The position numbers were made by a program, and so were the translations under genes. A model generated the notes under the pieces. It saw only the letters and a program-made list of their open reading frames with translations, made no database searches and was not told the DNA's origin. From Podospora pseudocomata (lineage: Eukaryota > Ascomycota > Sordariomycetes > Sordariales > Podosporaceae), in the NCBI RefSeq assembly GCF_035222375.1, contig NW_026946363.1:3038001-3102000 (forward strand): a stretch of 64,000 bases of DNA. Reading direction: 5' to 3'. Positions 1 to 10,900 of the stretch are shown here, one piece after another. Positions within the stretch are counted from its first letter, which is position 1; every line of letters begins with the position of its first letter.

Positions 1-1760
1 TTCTTGAGGATTATGAGCAGCAAGTTAGGGATTTGCGTGAGAAACTGGACAGCATGGAGGATGCACTTAAGAAGAAGGATGACGACCTCATGAACGCTCT
101 AGATGGGGAACGTTCCCGAGCCACGGCTTCTAATGCTGAGAAGAGGGAATGGGATGACGCCCGCGCCGAACTGGAGAATAAGCTTGCTCAAGTGGAGGAA
201 TTGAACGAGTCGATGAAGAGGGAGCTGGACAGGACCAGGGACGAACACGATGAGGAAATTCGCCAACTTCGAGAACAGCTTGACGAAGCTCGCGCCGGCG
301 CCAACGCACAGTCAAACGGCATGGCTGACGAGGAATTAGAACGCGAGAACAGGGCTCTGCGTGCGGCGTTGGTGGAGCAAGAGCAGGTGACAGAGGAGGT
401 TCGTCGTGAGGCCCAGGGGTTCCTGATGGAGATGCGCAATATTTCCCAGCAAAGCGGTGCCTCGTGGGAAAGGCAGTCGGAGCTGGAGAAGACGATCGAA
501 ATGTTGGAGAAGGAGGTCCGGGACTGGAGGAATCGCTACGCCCGCGCCAAAACTCAGCTGCGGGATCTACGCGGGTCTTCGGAGGGCATTCCAATGCAAC
601 AGGACGCTGGGAAGTTTGTGCGCGAGAAGGGCTTCACGCAAGACGATGGGCTGGTCAAGGACGTCCATGTCACCAAGTTCCAGATCGCCATTGACGAGCT
701 GTTGCAACGGGCGCGCGTGGATGACCCGGAGCGCGTGATTGACTCTATGAAGGCAGTTGTGGTAAGCGTCCGACGGATCACTAAGGATATCGACGAGTCG
801 GCACAGAACAACATCGAGCTTGCGCAGCAAAACCAGAAGCTCAAGGCCCGAGTATCCCCCGCAGCCAACAATCTTATTACTGCCTCCAAGTCTTTTGCTA
901 GCTCGGCTGGAATTGCGCCAGTGACTCTCCTCGATGCTGCTGCCTCTCACCTGGTCACGGCTGTTGTTGAGCTCCTCCGAGCTGTCAAGATTCGATCTAC
1001 CCCGGATGGTGAATTGGAAGATGACGATGACGACGGCACGGTTACTCCTGTTGAATCGGCCAGCTTCTTTTCGCCACGAAGCAATGGGCAGAACCAGGCC
1101 TCCCGAGCTGAGGATTCTCTTCAGCGCCCACCACCTTTCCGCGGCCTAGGCGCCGCCGGAAGCCGAGCCAGCATGGACTCGTCTGCGTACAGCCCGGTCA
1201 ACTCACCTCGTGAATCCTACACCAACGGACAAATGGCCAACGGATCCATGACAAACGGCAACGGAGGCGGCCACGGCAACCTGAACAAGGCTGTGAACGG
1301 AAACGCCAACGGCATGTACAACAACGCACGCCAGCAGCGCGACACTCGGGCGGAGGACCTCAAGATCTACCTCGAAGACCAGACGGCGGTGCTCGTGCAG
1401 ACGATCCAGGACCTTGTGCAGCTGATACGCAACGACGCGGACATTAGCCAGGTCACGGAGGAGATCAACACGATTGTGGATGTTGTCGGCCAGGTCGTGT
1501 CCGAGACGGAGTCAACTGGTGGCAATGGTGTTGAGCTTGTCAGGCGTCTTTCTGCCTGCCGAGAGCGGCTGATGGAGGCGGGCAAGCGCGGTTTGGATCT
1601 TGCGGCTGCGGGCAACGATAGTGCCAGTCGGGAGTGGAGGATGTGGACGCAGACGTTGCCGCCGATTGCGTTTGAGATTGCGAGGGAGACGAAGGAGCTG
1701 GTGCAGAGGGTTGATCAGTTGGTGATGGATGATGGCGGGGATGCCGATGATTTTGCATGA
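1..1760 (+). CDS. SPA2: Spa2-like polarity scaffold, C-terminal part (5' truncated by window edge)
   Basis: The frame is open from base 3 to the TGA at 1758-1760, so about 585 residues are visible and the start lies outside the window. The first ~190 residues are charged coiled coil with heptad-like Glu/Lys/Leu spacing. A conserved globular stretch follows, starting near KFVREKGFTQDDG and running through the DELLQRARVDDPERVIDSMK segment. Next comes an acidic and Ser/Gly/Asn-rich linker (DDDDDG, NGNGGGHGN), and then a second helical block near the end (EDLKIYLEDQTAVLVQTIQD). This order matches fungal Spa2/SpaA, a polarisome scaffold at hyphal tips that gathers formin and Rab/MAPK partners. The N-terminal GIT-type repeats that define the family would be upstream and cannot be checked here. 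No intron is visible. Identification rests on recognising the C-terminal conserved block. Confidence 0.82.
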   Translation, partial: LEDYEQQVRDLREKLDSMEDALKKKDDDLMNALDGERSRATASNAEKREWDDARAELENKLAQVEELNESMKRELDRTRDEHDEEIRQLREQLDEARAGANAQSNGMADEELERENRALRAALVEQEQVTEEVRREAQGFLMEMRNISQQSGASWERQSELEKTIEMLEKEVRDWRNRYARAKTQLRDLRGSSEGIPMQQDAGKFVREKGFTQDDGLVKDVHVTKFQIAIDELLQRARVDDPERVIDSMKAVVVSVRRITKDIDESAQNNIELAQQNQKLKARVSPAANNLITASKSFASSAGIAPVTLLDAAASHLVTAVVELLRAVKIRSTPDGELEDDDDDGTVTPVESASFFSPRSNGQNQASRAEDSLQRPPPFRGLGAAGSRASMDSSAYSPVNSPRESYTNGQMANGSMTNGNGGGHGNLNKAVNGNANGMYNNARQQRDTRAEDLKIYLEDQTAVLVQTIQDLVQLIRNDADISQVTEEINTIVDVVGQVVSETESTGGNGVELVRRLSACRERLMEAGKRGLDLAAAGNDSASREWRMWTQTLPPIAFEIARETKELVQRVDQLVMDDGGDADDFA

Positions 1761-3696
1761 AGGACGACAACTTGGATTATACTATTGCTCTAATGATGAT
1801 GCGAGACTTGGGGGGTTTTTTGAGGAAAAAGATGGATGGATGATAGATACCTGATTCGATTCGAGACTTGGGGAGAGGAGGAAGGGGTTGAGAAACTTAG
1901 TCGACATGAGCATTGCTTACGCTTCGATTTTATTTTTCTCTAACAGAAGACCAGTTTTTGTTTATTATAGGCTTTTATAGCCTTTTTATTTTATTTTTTG
2001 CTTTGATACCCATCATAGCTGCTTGTTTTTTTTTTCTCTTTGGGGAGGAGGGGGGTGTCTTTTCTTCTTCTTTGACTTTGACTGTTCAGGCTTGTTGTCT
2101 TTTTTTTTTTCTTCGGTTTCTTGCATCAGCCAGTTTTTATTTTATTTCCCAGAGTTTGATGGGAGAGGGGAGGGGGGAGGTTCTGTATATAGACGGGATG
2201 GATTGGTGTGGTTGGGGGGAGAAAGAGAAAAGGGGGGTCATATGTTTTTGATGATTGAGAGGGAGAGGAAGTTTGGTATTCCTGTTGTTATCATCCGTAT
2301 GGGGAGCATGGATTGATTAATGGAAGATTTTAACTGAAAAGGAGTTGTGGTTGTGGTGTGTATAAATGTTTTTCTTGCTGTTTTGCTTGCTGAGTTTTGT
2401 TTTGGTTTGGTGGTGATGGGGAGGGGGAGAGGAGAGGACGGGAAGGGGGGGCAGTACTGTATGCCCAGCTGTATGCTAGTTGCTGGTTAGAGGATGATTA
2501 CAAGTAGGATTTATGTATGCTGGAGCGAGAAATAAAGATGGACTACTGCTGCACCGATTCGACTGAGGGTTGTGGTGTGTGATGCGAGTGCTTGCATCTC
2601 GATGTGTATGAAGTGACGGGTTGGGATGGAGGTTGTACAAAGGAATGGTGTCTTTGATCCAATGGGTAGAAATGCCAAGCCGATATTCAAGTCACACGTA
2701 GGTAGGTAGACATCTCGATCAGGTCAAGATGCCGAACCCAGTTTCGATATTTCATCAGACTTTTCGGGATCGCGGCAAGTAGGGCACAAGCGCTGGGCAT
2801 GGGAAATGATTTCTTGTGCCGCCGCCTGGGGCTGGACGGACGGCATTGAAGAGGTGAGCCAATAGTGGGAGGGCAAGGGGGGTGGATTTTTGACAACTCA
2901 TTTAGACTGCCTGGTTTGGTCTTGGTGGTGAGGTGCCGGGGGGCTAAGGCCTCTTCTGGGGGGCGGTCACAGCCTTGTCTTGATTTTGGGTCACTTCTTC
3001 TTTCTCCAGATCTCAACGGCACATAGAATTTTGATGGTATATACCTAAGGTAACTCTCAACATCTAAAAACACGAACTTGGTTTAACTATATGGTCAACA
3101 CTAGGTGCCCTTGGTGAGTTCAAATGATTCTCGATCGAGATGATGCCTTTGGGTTTAGCTATCATGATGTGTTGTGGTGGTCGAGTGGTTCTCAGCCCAA
3201 CTTTCAGCTTGGCGCTTCAGCCGCATCCAAGGATCCAACTGCAGGTCGTGATGGTGTCGACGAATCACCGTCTTTCCGAGTTCCTGGGCGCAGCGAGACA
3301 AGCAGAGACAAGTCAATGCTCTGGGGTGGCACTTTGAACAGCTTGGCATTTGAAGTCACTGCCACGAACCATGCAAGCATTGCAGCACGCCCCTCCCTAT
3401 CAACGAAAAGACAAGGGTTCAGTTTTGCTCTTTTCTTGTAGAATGGGGTTGACCGCATTTCTTGATTTGGTGACTAAATATTGGTGTAGCCTTGCGCCTT
3501 TGGGCTGGTCAGCTGGGTAAGACAAGAGAGTAAGGTTTATGCGTGCGGGTTGTGATGTAAAAAGCCGCCGACCCGTTCGTCAGAGGCGTTTTTTTTTCTC
3601 TCTGGTTCTCATCTTTTATTTTCATTAGGTTTGCAGTCTTTTAACGACGGAAAAAACCGGCAAGTGTGAAAGACAACATACAAGCAGGTAGACAAG
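1761..3696. other. Intergenic region, about 1.9 kb
   Basis: The first part (about 1900-2450) is strongly T/G-rich on the plus strand with long T runs. This suits the 3' end of the Spa2 transcript rather than coding sequence. Short open frames here are low complexity or have no codon bias. The last ~250 bases are the presumed promoter and leader of the MARVEL gene, ending in a T-rich stretch near 3590-3620. I see no RNA gene or mobile element. Confidence 0.6.
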
Positions 3697-4597
3697 ATGT
3701 CGACCGCCCTCCGCAAACCCGGCCGCGAGCACTTTCCCATTTATCCCAAGGGGTTTATTGTCTTGAGAATCCTCCAGCTGGTGGTCGCGGTGATTGTTCT
3801 GGGGTTGGTGGCGTATAGTATTCACTTTTTGGCTTGGGATGGGAATGCGTTCATGTTGGCCGTGGTATGTTTCTTCACCCCCTCATCTTTATCTTCTATT
3901 TCCATCTTGTGTTATGTCGGGAGTGGGACTAACATCTTTGGGCAGGCCATCATGACAATCCTCACCTCCATCTACCACCTCGTCGCCTGGTTCGGCGCCC
4001 CAGAAGCCTTCAACTACTGGGCCGTCCTCGCACTGGACATCCTCCTCATTGTGATGTGGCTGGCTTCCTTCTCAGTCGTGGCGGCGCATATCGCTCCTTG
4101 GATGCAGTATTATGGTAGTTACCTCTATCTTACCTCGACATACGAGCAGGCTTGGTGGACTGGGTTGGCGGCTGCTAGTGGGATGGGTGGGCTTAACTTG
4201 TCAGTCTTTTTTTCCAACCCCCCGCCATGGTTTGTATGCTAATGGAAACAGTGTCCTTCATGTTATTTCGTTGATCATCCACTCGATCAGACTCCATAGA
4301 CACCGCAAGGAAGGCGGGCACTCCCAGGCGGGTGTGCCTTTTGGTCCTAAGCCTACTGTTGGAACGGTGCAAGTTCCTCAGGGGCAGCAGCAACAGCAGC
4401 AGCAGCAGCCGGTGGTGTACCAGCAGGTTCCTCAGCAGCAGTTCCAGCAGCAGTTCCAGCAGCAGCCGCCTGTTTATCAGCAACCGCAGCAGCAGGTTTA
4501 TCAGCAGCAACCGGCGACTCAGGAGAAACAAGTGTATTCTCCGCAGCCTCAGCAGCCTGTGCTGGTGCCGCAGGGACAGTTTTATCAGCAGCAGTGA
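3697..4597 (+). CDS. MARVEL-domain integral membrane protein with Gln-rich cytoplasmic tail
   Basis: Three exons: 3697-3864, 3946-4199 and 4252-4597, giving 255 residues. Introns have GTATGT..GGCAG and GTCAGT..ACAG borders, the second with a TGCTAAT branch site. The phases (0 and 2) join cleanly. Four hydrophobic segments are visible: FIVLRILQLVVAVIVLG, the segment starting AIMTILTSIYHLVAW, VLALDILLIVMWLASFSVV, and the LNFVLHVISLIIHSI segment rebuilt across intron 2. This is the four-helix MARVEL arrangement typical of fungal plasma-membrane proteins of unknown role. The last helix is followed by the basic stretch RLHRHRK and then a ~75-residue tail dominated by Gln, Pro and Val (QQQQQQQQ, repeated QQFQQQ, VYQQ). 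The first intron is a multiple of three with no stop, so a retained-intron form would also be readable. No catalytic function is implied. Confidence 0.82.
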
Positions 4598-7500
4598 GGG
4601 TTTGCAATGTGAATGACAGGCTGATGATGTGATGGATTGGAGTTGAGTTAGAGGCAAGGTGTTGGTGTTTGGTTCCTTGTGTGGCAGGGTAATGTTGATT
4701 GATGATGGATACTTAACGATGGATATCATGATGTATGGATATACCCGGGTGTTTTCGTTTCTATTAGGGCATCATGTGCGTCGTCAGGATACCGGAGTAA
4801 TATATTGGGCTGTATATATCATCAAGAAAAGACTGGAAATGCGTTTGTTTATAGTCAAATCAGCGGGCAGTTTGGATTTTGCTTTAGAAAGCCGAGCAAT
4901 CAAGGCTCTCCGAGATGAGTAAGGAGCAAGAATACCAATCTGACGCATCCGAAGATATTGAGATGGACGAGGATCCGCGGTTCCTGACAGAACAGCCTTG
5001 TCTCCAAGGCGAGAAGAACCCAGAATACCCTGGTGGCCGGGCTCGGAAGCGTTGCTGCATTGGTCGGCTGCGTTCTTCCCACTCCCGGTTGGCCCTGGCA
5101 GAGGGCTTCTTAAGGGACTGAATGTAAATGTAGGTGGGATAAGAGAGCTAAAGAAGAAAAGATGGGGTTTTCAGGTGGCGGTTGTAGTGAGTTGGAAGTT
5201 TTAGAAGGGGACAGATGCGGATGTGACAATTGAAACTGGATGCTAAAACATCATAAAGACGAATGTCCAAATGGTGTACCTGACTTGAGGACTCGTTCAA
5301 TCTGGGTAGAGTCACTATCTGGATGACGTTAGGACTTCGCACCCCGTTCTGAGGAAACTTTATCAACAGTGGCAAGACAAAGAGCTTTGCGATATGAAAT
5401 GAAATGGCGAATAACTTGCTTGCGCGGGATTCTGGGACGGTCTTCTTCATTTGATACCTGGTAAAACAAACCCAAATGCTATGATATGGCCTTTTCAAAT
5501 GTTAAAAGTAAACCACTGCTAACTCCCAACATCCCAATAAATTCTGGGAAAACTGGGTCATCACCAGGGATCATATCGTATCCTCACTGTCTGTGCCGAC
5601 ATCACTTCATGGGAGTTTACATTGGTCATGAGAAGGATGGGAGACAACCATCAGTCAGGCATACCATCAGCCATAATATATTCAACACCATCGACCATCA
5701 TATAGTCAACAGATTAAAGTCCCACACGAGATCAATGGCCATTTCTGGGCCTTGGTGCTTATTTCCTACCCCTGTTTTCATGCCGAGACGTTGCGTTTGA
5801 AAGCATCACCAATGCCGTGATGTGAGCTGAAGCCTCTTGGAGTGCCTTTTTCACCCACAACATGCCAGGAAGCTCGGAGAAGTAATAATAAAACGAGGGG
5901 TTTTGTCAAGATACCATTCTCAAAATGACCTACTGAGTGTCCTGCCAATTTGAGAGACGCCCTTGAGCTTTAAAGTCGAAGAGATCGCCAATATCCTGCA
6001 CTCATTTTGATGCCTTTTCGACATGGCTCAGTCACAGCAGTTGCGGTTGTAGTCTACACGATACGGGATTTTCATCAAGTTGCGTTTCTCTCATACTGCA
6101 AACAAGAAGGCCGCGAGTGCTTGGGAACAGTGAAAAACCGCCATCAAAACAGTTCCGACGACCCAACAGGCCAGAAATCAATCTCTGCTTAGACCCCATT
6201 GCTGAGCCCTACGATTGAAGGAGAACACAAGAAATCATGATGCCCCACGATCTCCTCAATATTCCCGAACTGCAACTTTCCAGGTCATTTTTCGCGCGGC
6301 TTGACATCGAACACGAGGAATTATCACCAAACTCACCCTCTGCAACTTCACCACCCACTTAGCTCACCGACCCCCCAATCCCCCATAAAAATTTCCGCTG
6401 CCCTCCTGCCCGAGCTGCCTCACCGTCTTGAAGGCTCACATCACAGTCCCTCCCACCCTCTGCCACTCTCACCACCCGTTGCCTCCACAACCAAAAGTGG
6501 GTCCTCCCCACTCCTTCCCAACTGCGCATACTTTCGCTCCTTCCCTCAGTGAAATTGACGCGCAAGTTTCTCCAGGCAGCAGGCTATCAAGGTCCTTGTG
6601 CCTTCCATTTACATCGGTGTTCAGCTCAATTGTGAGTCAGGTGGTTGGGTGCCTGATGGTGAGGGCTTGGTAGGAAAGGCGGGTGCAATGTTTACTTTGG
6701 TGGAGTACGAGATAGGGGATGCCAAGACTTGAGGTTAGACCTGGGTTTTGCCGATGATAGGAGACGTCGGGTGATGTGCGAGGCTGTAGCTTCATGAGGC
6801 TGGGGATGTCTAGAGGTGTTGTTTTGGATCTGATTGGGTTGTATTTTTTCTGGGAGGTTTGTAGGGCATTGGCTGTGCTTTATTGCTTGAAATATCATGT
6901 TCAGGATGGCTCTGCGATGTTGAGGCTCCCTAAGTCAAGCATGAGATCTGGGAATGGTCAGATGAATATCGAATTGAAGATAGCATGAAGGCTGGGTAGT
7001 GGTTCAAGAGTGTGCTTGAGTAGGCTTTGCCAGGCAATCTTCCGTGTGTTCTTGTTTGGTGACAATGATTGTGGGCGTTTGCAGAGATACCCTTGATCAA
7101 GACAGCAGCGTTTTGAATAGGAGAACAAAGTGGTTAAATACAAAGAAAAGAGTCAATATCCTGGCGTCGTGTGGACTTTTTGATCCAAAATCTGTCTATA
7201 TACTACATCATCACTGAAAAGAAAATGCCCGTTGATCTGTCTGTTAGAACAGATGCTGAAGACCCTTATGGCCTTCATCTACCTGATATCATGTTGTTTT
7301 CAACCTACATCTTGCCTCTGATATTGTCAGAAACTCATATGTTTGAAATGATCCCATCGCTACCCCAAGTTCAGACCCTAAAAGCGACCACCAAACCCTC
7401 TGTTCGAACCTTGATCGACGACATCATCGTCCCAGCGTGGGAAGGAGCAACTGCCCATTGTTATTGTTCTGCCCCAGTGAATGGGAAAATTCTGCCCATC

Positions 7501-7958
7501 GCCCTGCCTGACCCTCCGCTGCCTGGTTTGTTCATCTGCTCTCCCAAATTCCCGTGAACCTTTCCCTCTCTTCTATTTTTACTCAGTACGACCGATCGCC
7601 ACGCTTGTAGGTGCCCCCATTCCCGCCCTCTCACGGCATTTATTCTTCTTCTCTTTCGTTTGCTAACGATATTTTCAATAGTACCAGCAATTCGCCATCC
7701 GTCAGGCGATGTGAGGTTTTTTTTTTTTTTATCTTTGTTTTTTCGACTTTTTCAACTTTGGCTGACCATCTTCGACAGTACCCAAGCAACGACTTTTCGT
7801 CTCGCCTTGTAGGCTTTCATCTTGGTATCCTGTGGCTTCACGACATTCGCTGACCATCTTCAACAGTTCCGGCACCGGCTTTTCGTCCCCGCTTTGTGGG
7901 TTTTCGTCTTTGTGTCCCATGACTTCATGACCGGTTTGCTAACGATTATACAGACAAG
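4598..7958. other. Long intergenic region (3.4 kb) with leader of the next gene
   Basis: No gene is convincing here. Two short plus-strand frames start with ATG: 4915-5121 (68 residues, acidic N-terminus MSKEQEYQSDASEDIEMDED, then basic and Cys-containing) and 6237-6362 (41 residues). Both lack recognisable domains and strong codon bias. From about 7560 to 7958 the sequence looks like the spliced leader of the large gene that follows: two copies of TTTGCTAACGAT precede acceptor-like AGs at 7681 and 7953. An imperfect 88-bp tandem duplication covers 7761-7936. I see no mobile element. Confidence 0.5.
7761..7936 (+). repeat. Imperfect 88-bp tandem duplication in the presumed 5' leader
   Basis: Unit 1 (7761-7848) and unit 2 (7849-7936) both start with GCTGACCATCTTC followed by an ACAG. 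They stay alignable through the CTTTTCGTC block, a TTGT(A/G)GG block and the terminal ACTTCA(C/T)GAC block, at roughly 70 % identity by eye. It lies just upstream of the start codon at 7959. Confidence 0.6.
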
Positions 7959-10900
7959 ATGTACATCATCACCACCTTCGCCGCAGTTGCCTTCGGGCTT
8001 CTTGCCCAGCTCGCCGCCCTCGCGGTGGTTGTCTGCTCCCTCGGCTTCGCAGGTATGTTGCGTTCTTAGTCATTAGATTTCGAGCGTCTGTTAACGAATG
8101 TGACAGTCCAAACTGCAAGCCCGACCGCCGCCCTCGCCGGGTTGGCTTTCCTTCTGTTGTTCTTCTCTCTGGTCTTCCCTCGCCTCCGAAAGGATTACTT
8201 TGCAGCCTTTGCTTCTGCGGTGCTGGGCGGACTCCTGGCCCACTTTAACGGGCCTGCGAGCTTCTCGTCTGGTGCCTTCACCACGGCACTGGCTGTATTT
8301 GTGCTTTCTCTTGTGTGCAAGCACTTCCCGGGATGCTTCAATGTCCTGTGGAGGTACGGCGTTGCCGCGGTGTGTTGCCTGGCCCCTGTCTTTTCTCCCT
8401 CGTGGAGGGCTTTCCTCGAAAAGTCGCGGGGGACTTGCAGGAATTTCCCTGAGTTGATTGAGAACGTTGTTCTCATGATTCCGCTGGGTCACATCACCCT
8501 CCGCGAGTTACTTAACGAGGCGGCGCGGCGTCACGTTCGAGAGTTGAGATTTGCCGAGCAATGCATCACCCTTGGGAAAGTTCTCGACAGCTCTCAAGCC
8601 GCTGTTGATGAGTTCCGCCGTGTTCACCCGAACAGGAGGCTTTCCCATTGTGTGCACAGATTCATCACGGAGCAGATCCCCCTTGCCGAGATGGAAGACG
8701 GTCTTTTTGAGTTGAGTCGTTTCTCTACCGGGGAATGGCTCCTCTTCTTCGCCGGTTTCTTGGGTTCTTTGCTGGAGACTGAGCTTGCTCGGTTGAAGGC
8801 CGCCTGTGAGAAACTGGATGAGGTGATCAACAAACGGCAGCAGTACATTGCTTCTGCCATCCAGATCCAAAAGATTGTCGTCAAAGAGACAGCGGCATAC
8901 CCTATCGTCAAGATCCCGGCTGTGGCGCGTTTGCCCTCGCGGGCACTCATGCTCAAGCCCGATAGCTTCGTCCCTGCCGCACTCCCCCCTGCGTCTCCTA
9001 GACGACCAGAAGAGAAGAAAGACATGAGCGTGTTCGAGATGATCGTCTCGACCGCTCGTCGCCCCCGCAGCAAAACCAAGGTTCTCCCCGTCACAGAGAC
9101 CGAGGTCGAGCTGCCTCAGACCACCGACCACTCCCACTACGAACCCCCTGCCTCTCCTGCACCCACCATCATCGAGGAAATCGCTCCTCTCTCGCCATCG
9201 ACCATGGTTCAGCGCGCCTTTTCCCAAATTGAGGGCATGGACCAGGCGTTGAGAGCGTTGTCCGTTCGCGAGCATCACGCGTCGGACAACGAGATCTACC
9301 AGATGATGATGCGGCCTCGCAAGGAGAGTGCCGTCACAAAGGAAGCTCGGTTCGCTCGTGAACGGTCGCTCATTGCGTACCGTCACGCCCAAGCCGAGAA
9401 GGAGAAAGAGATCAAGGCTTTGGTGGTTGTTTCTCCCGCTGCTGTCACTTCGGTGACTTTAGTACCAGCCGCCGCCGCCGCCGATACTCCCTTCGTCCTT
9501 CCATCGGACGCCCCAGCCCAGGCCGCCGCCGTCGCACCAACCTCTTCCGATGATCTGATGTCGGAACTCCGCGTTGCCCTCGCCGCGCGCGGACGAAGCA
9601 TCCGGAAGACGACGCGCGACGACACCCCGGCCAAGCTGAAGGCTGCCAATGCCACTGTTCCCGCCACGTCATCCAGTGAAGATGAGTGGGTCACCATGGA
9701 TGAGAGTGAATCGGACGAGCCTCGCGGCTCTGAAGATGATGATTCCAAGTCTGACCTAGATTCCGAAGGTCCTCGCGGGCTGGAGGATGATGACTCTGGC
9801 GACGGTGATGAGGACGACGCGCCACCGAGCGTCGCCTCTTCCATTCTAGCTGTTGTGGATGGTGAGCAAGCTTCACCGAGCGAACCCACCGCCGACGCCG
9901 TCGATGACAACGACAAACACGGTTCCCCTGGTCCGTCCGGAAACCCTGCTCTGCCCGAAGCCGAAGTGTCCTTTGACTCGGAAGCTGGTGCGCGTGAGCA
10001 GGCCGGCGGTTCCACCCGTGACGTTGCCGTCACCGTCGGCGGTGACAAGCAAAGTGAGGACACGGATGACGAGCCCGAGACCTCTTTGGAGGAGGAGGAG
10101 GGTGAGAGTGATTCTTGCGTTAGTGTTGACCAGCAGTTGCTCGCTACAGAGCTTTATCCACCGCTACCCCCGAGCCCAACGACGACGACCACGCGCGGTG
10201 AAGCCGAGACTTCTTTGGAAGGGGAGACCGAGCAGAAGGTGCTGTCTCGCGACAGCGCCGGAAGTGGTTTGAAATCTGCGGAGGAAGGGAGTGTTGACAC
10301 ACCACCTGTCGGCTCCAGTCCTGTTGCTAGTGTGGAGGCACAGACTGAGAACGATGCCGACGTTAACGACATCACAAGCCTCTTGGAGGCTTCTCATATT
10401 TCGACTTCCGTTGCGCAAGCAGTTGCAGCCCCACTGGTCACCGCGACAACCACTGCAACGATCGACATCATTGGTGATTTCACCGCAACCACCGCCGACG
10501 CCATCACCACACCAGCCGCCATCACGTCTCCTAAAGTCGGCATCGTCCAGACTGAGGAAGCCGTCATGACGGGGACCGAAGTCTGCGACGCTCTGCCAGG
10601 GATGGAGCTTGACGAGGGCTCGCTCGCGCGACCCGGCTCAGTGAAGGTGGACGAGGAGGTGAAGAAAGAGGATTCACGGATGGAGGAGGCAGGTGTCGAT
10701 GATGAGGGTGAGGATACCGCCATGGCCATCCCCGACGCCGGAGTAGAGGGTCCCCCTGCCGCGATGTTTGGCTCCATGTCAATGTCCGGCACCCCTTTTG
10801 CTTTCGGTGCCGTTCAGGATGATGTCAATATGGCATATTCTCAGCAACAGGATTTCGAAAACGTCGAGATGATCGACCAGGGTGTATTCGGCAATACTCT

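Noticed and set aside
4115-4149. Possible 35-nt intron in the MARVEL gene
   Set aside because: Too short for a fungal intron; the sequence reads through in frame with a sensible protein (GSYLYLTSTYEQAWW).
8508-9392. 294-codon minus-strand open frame
   Set aside because: Antisense to the large gene at 7959-12497, with no domain and a composition explained by the opposite strand.
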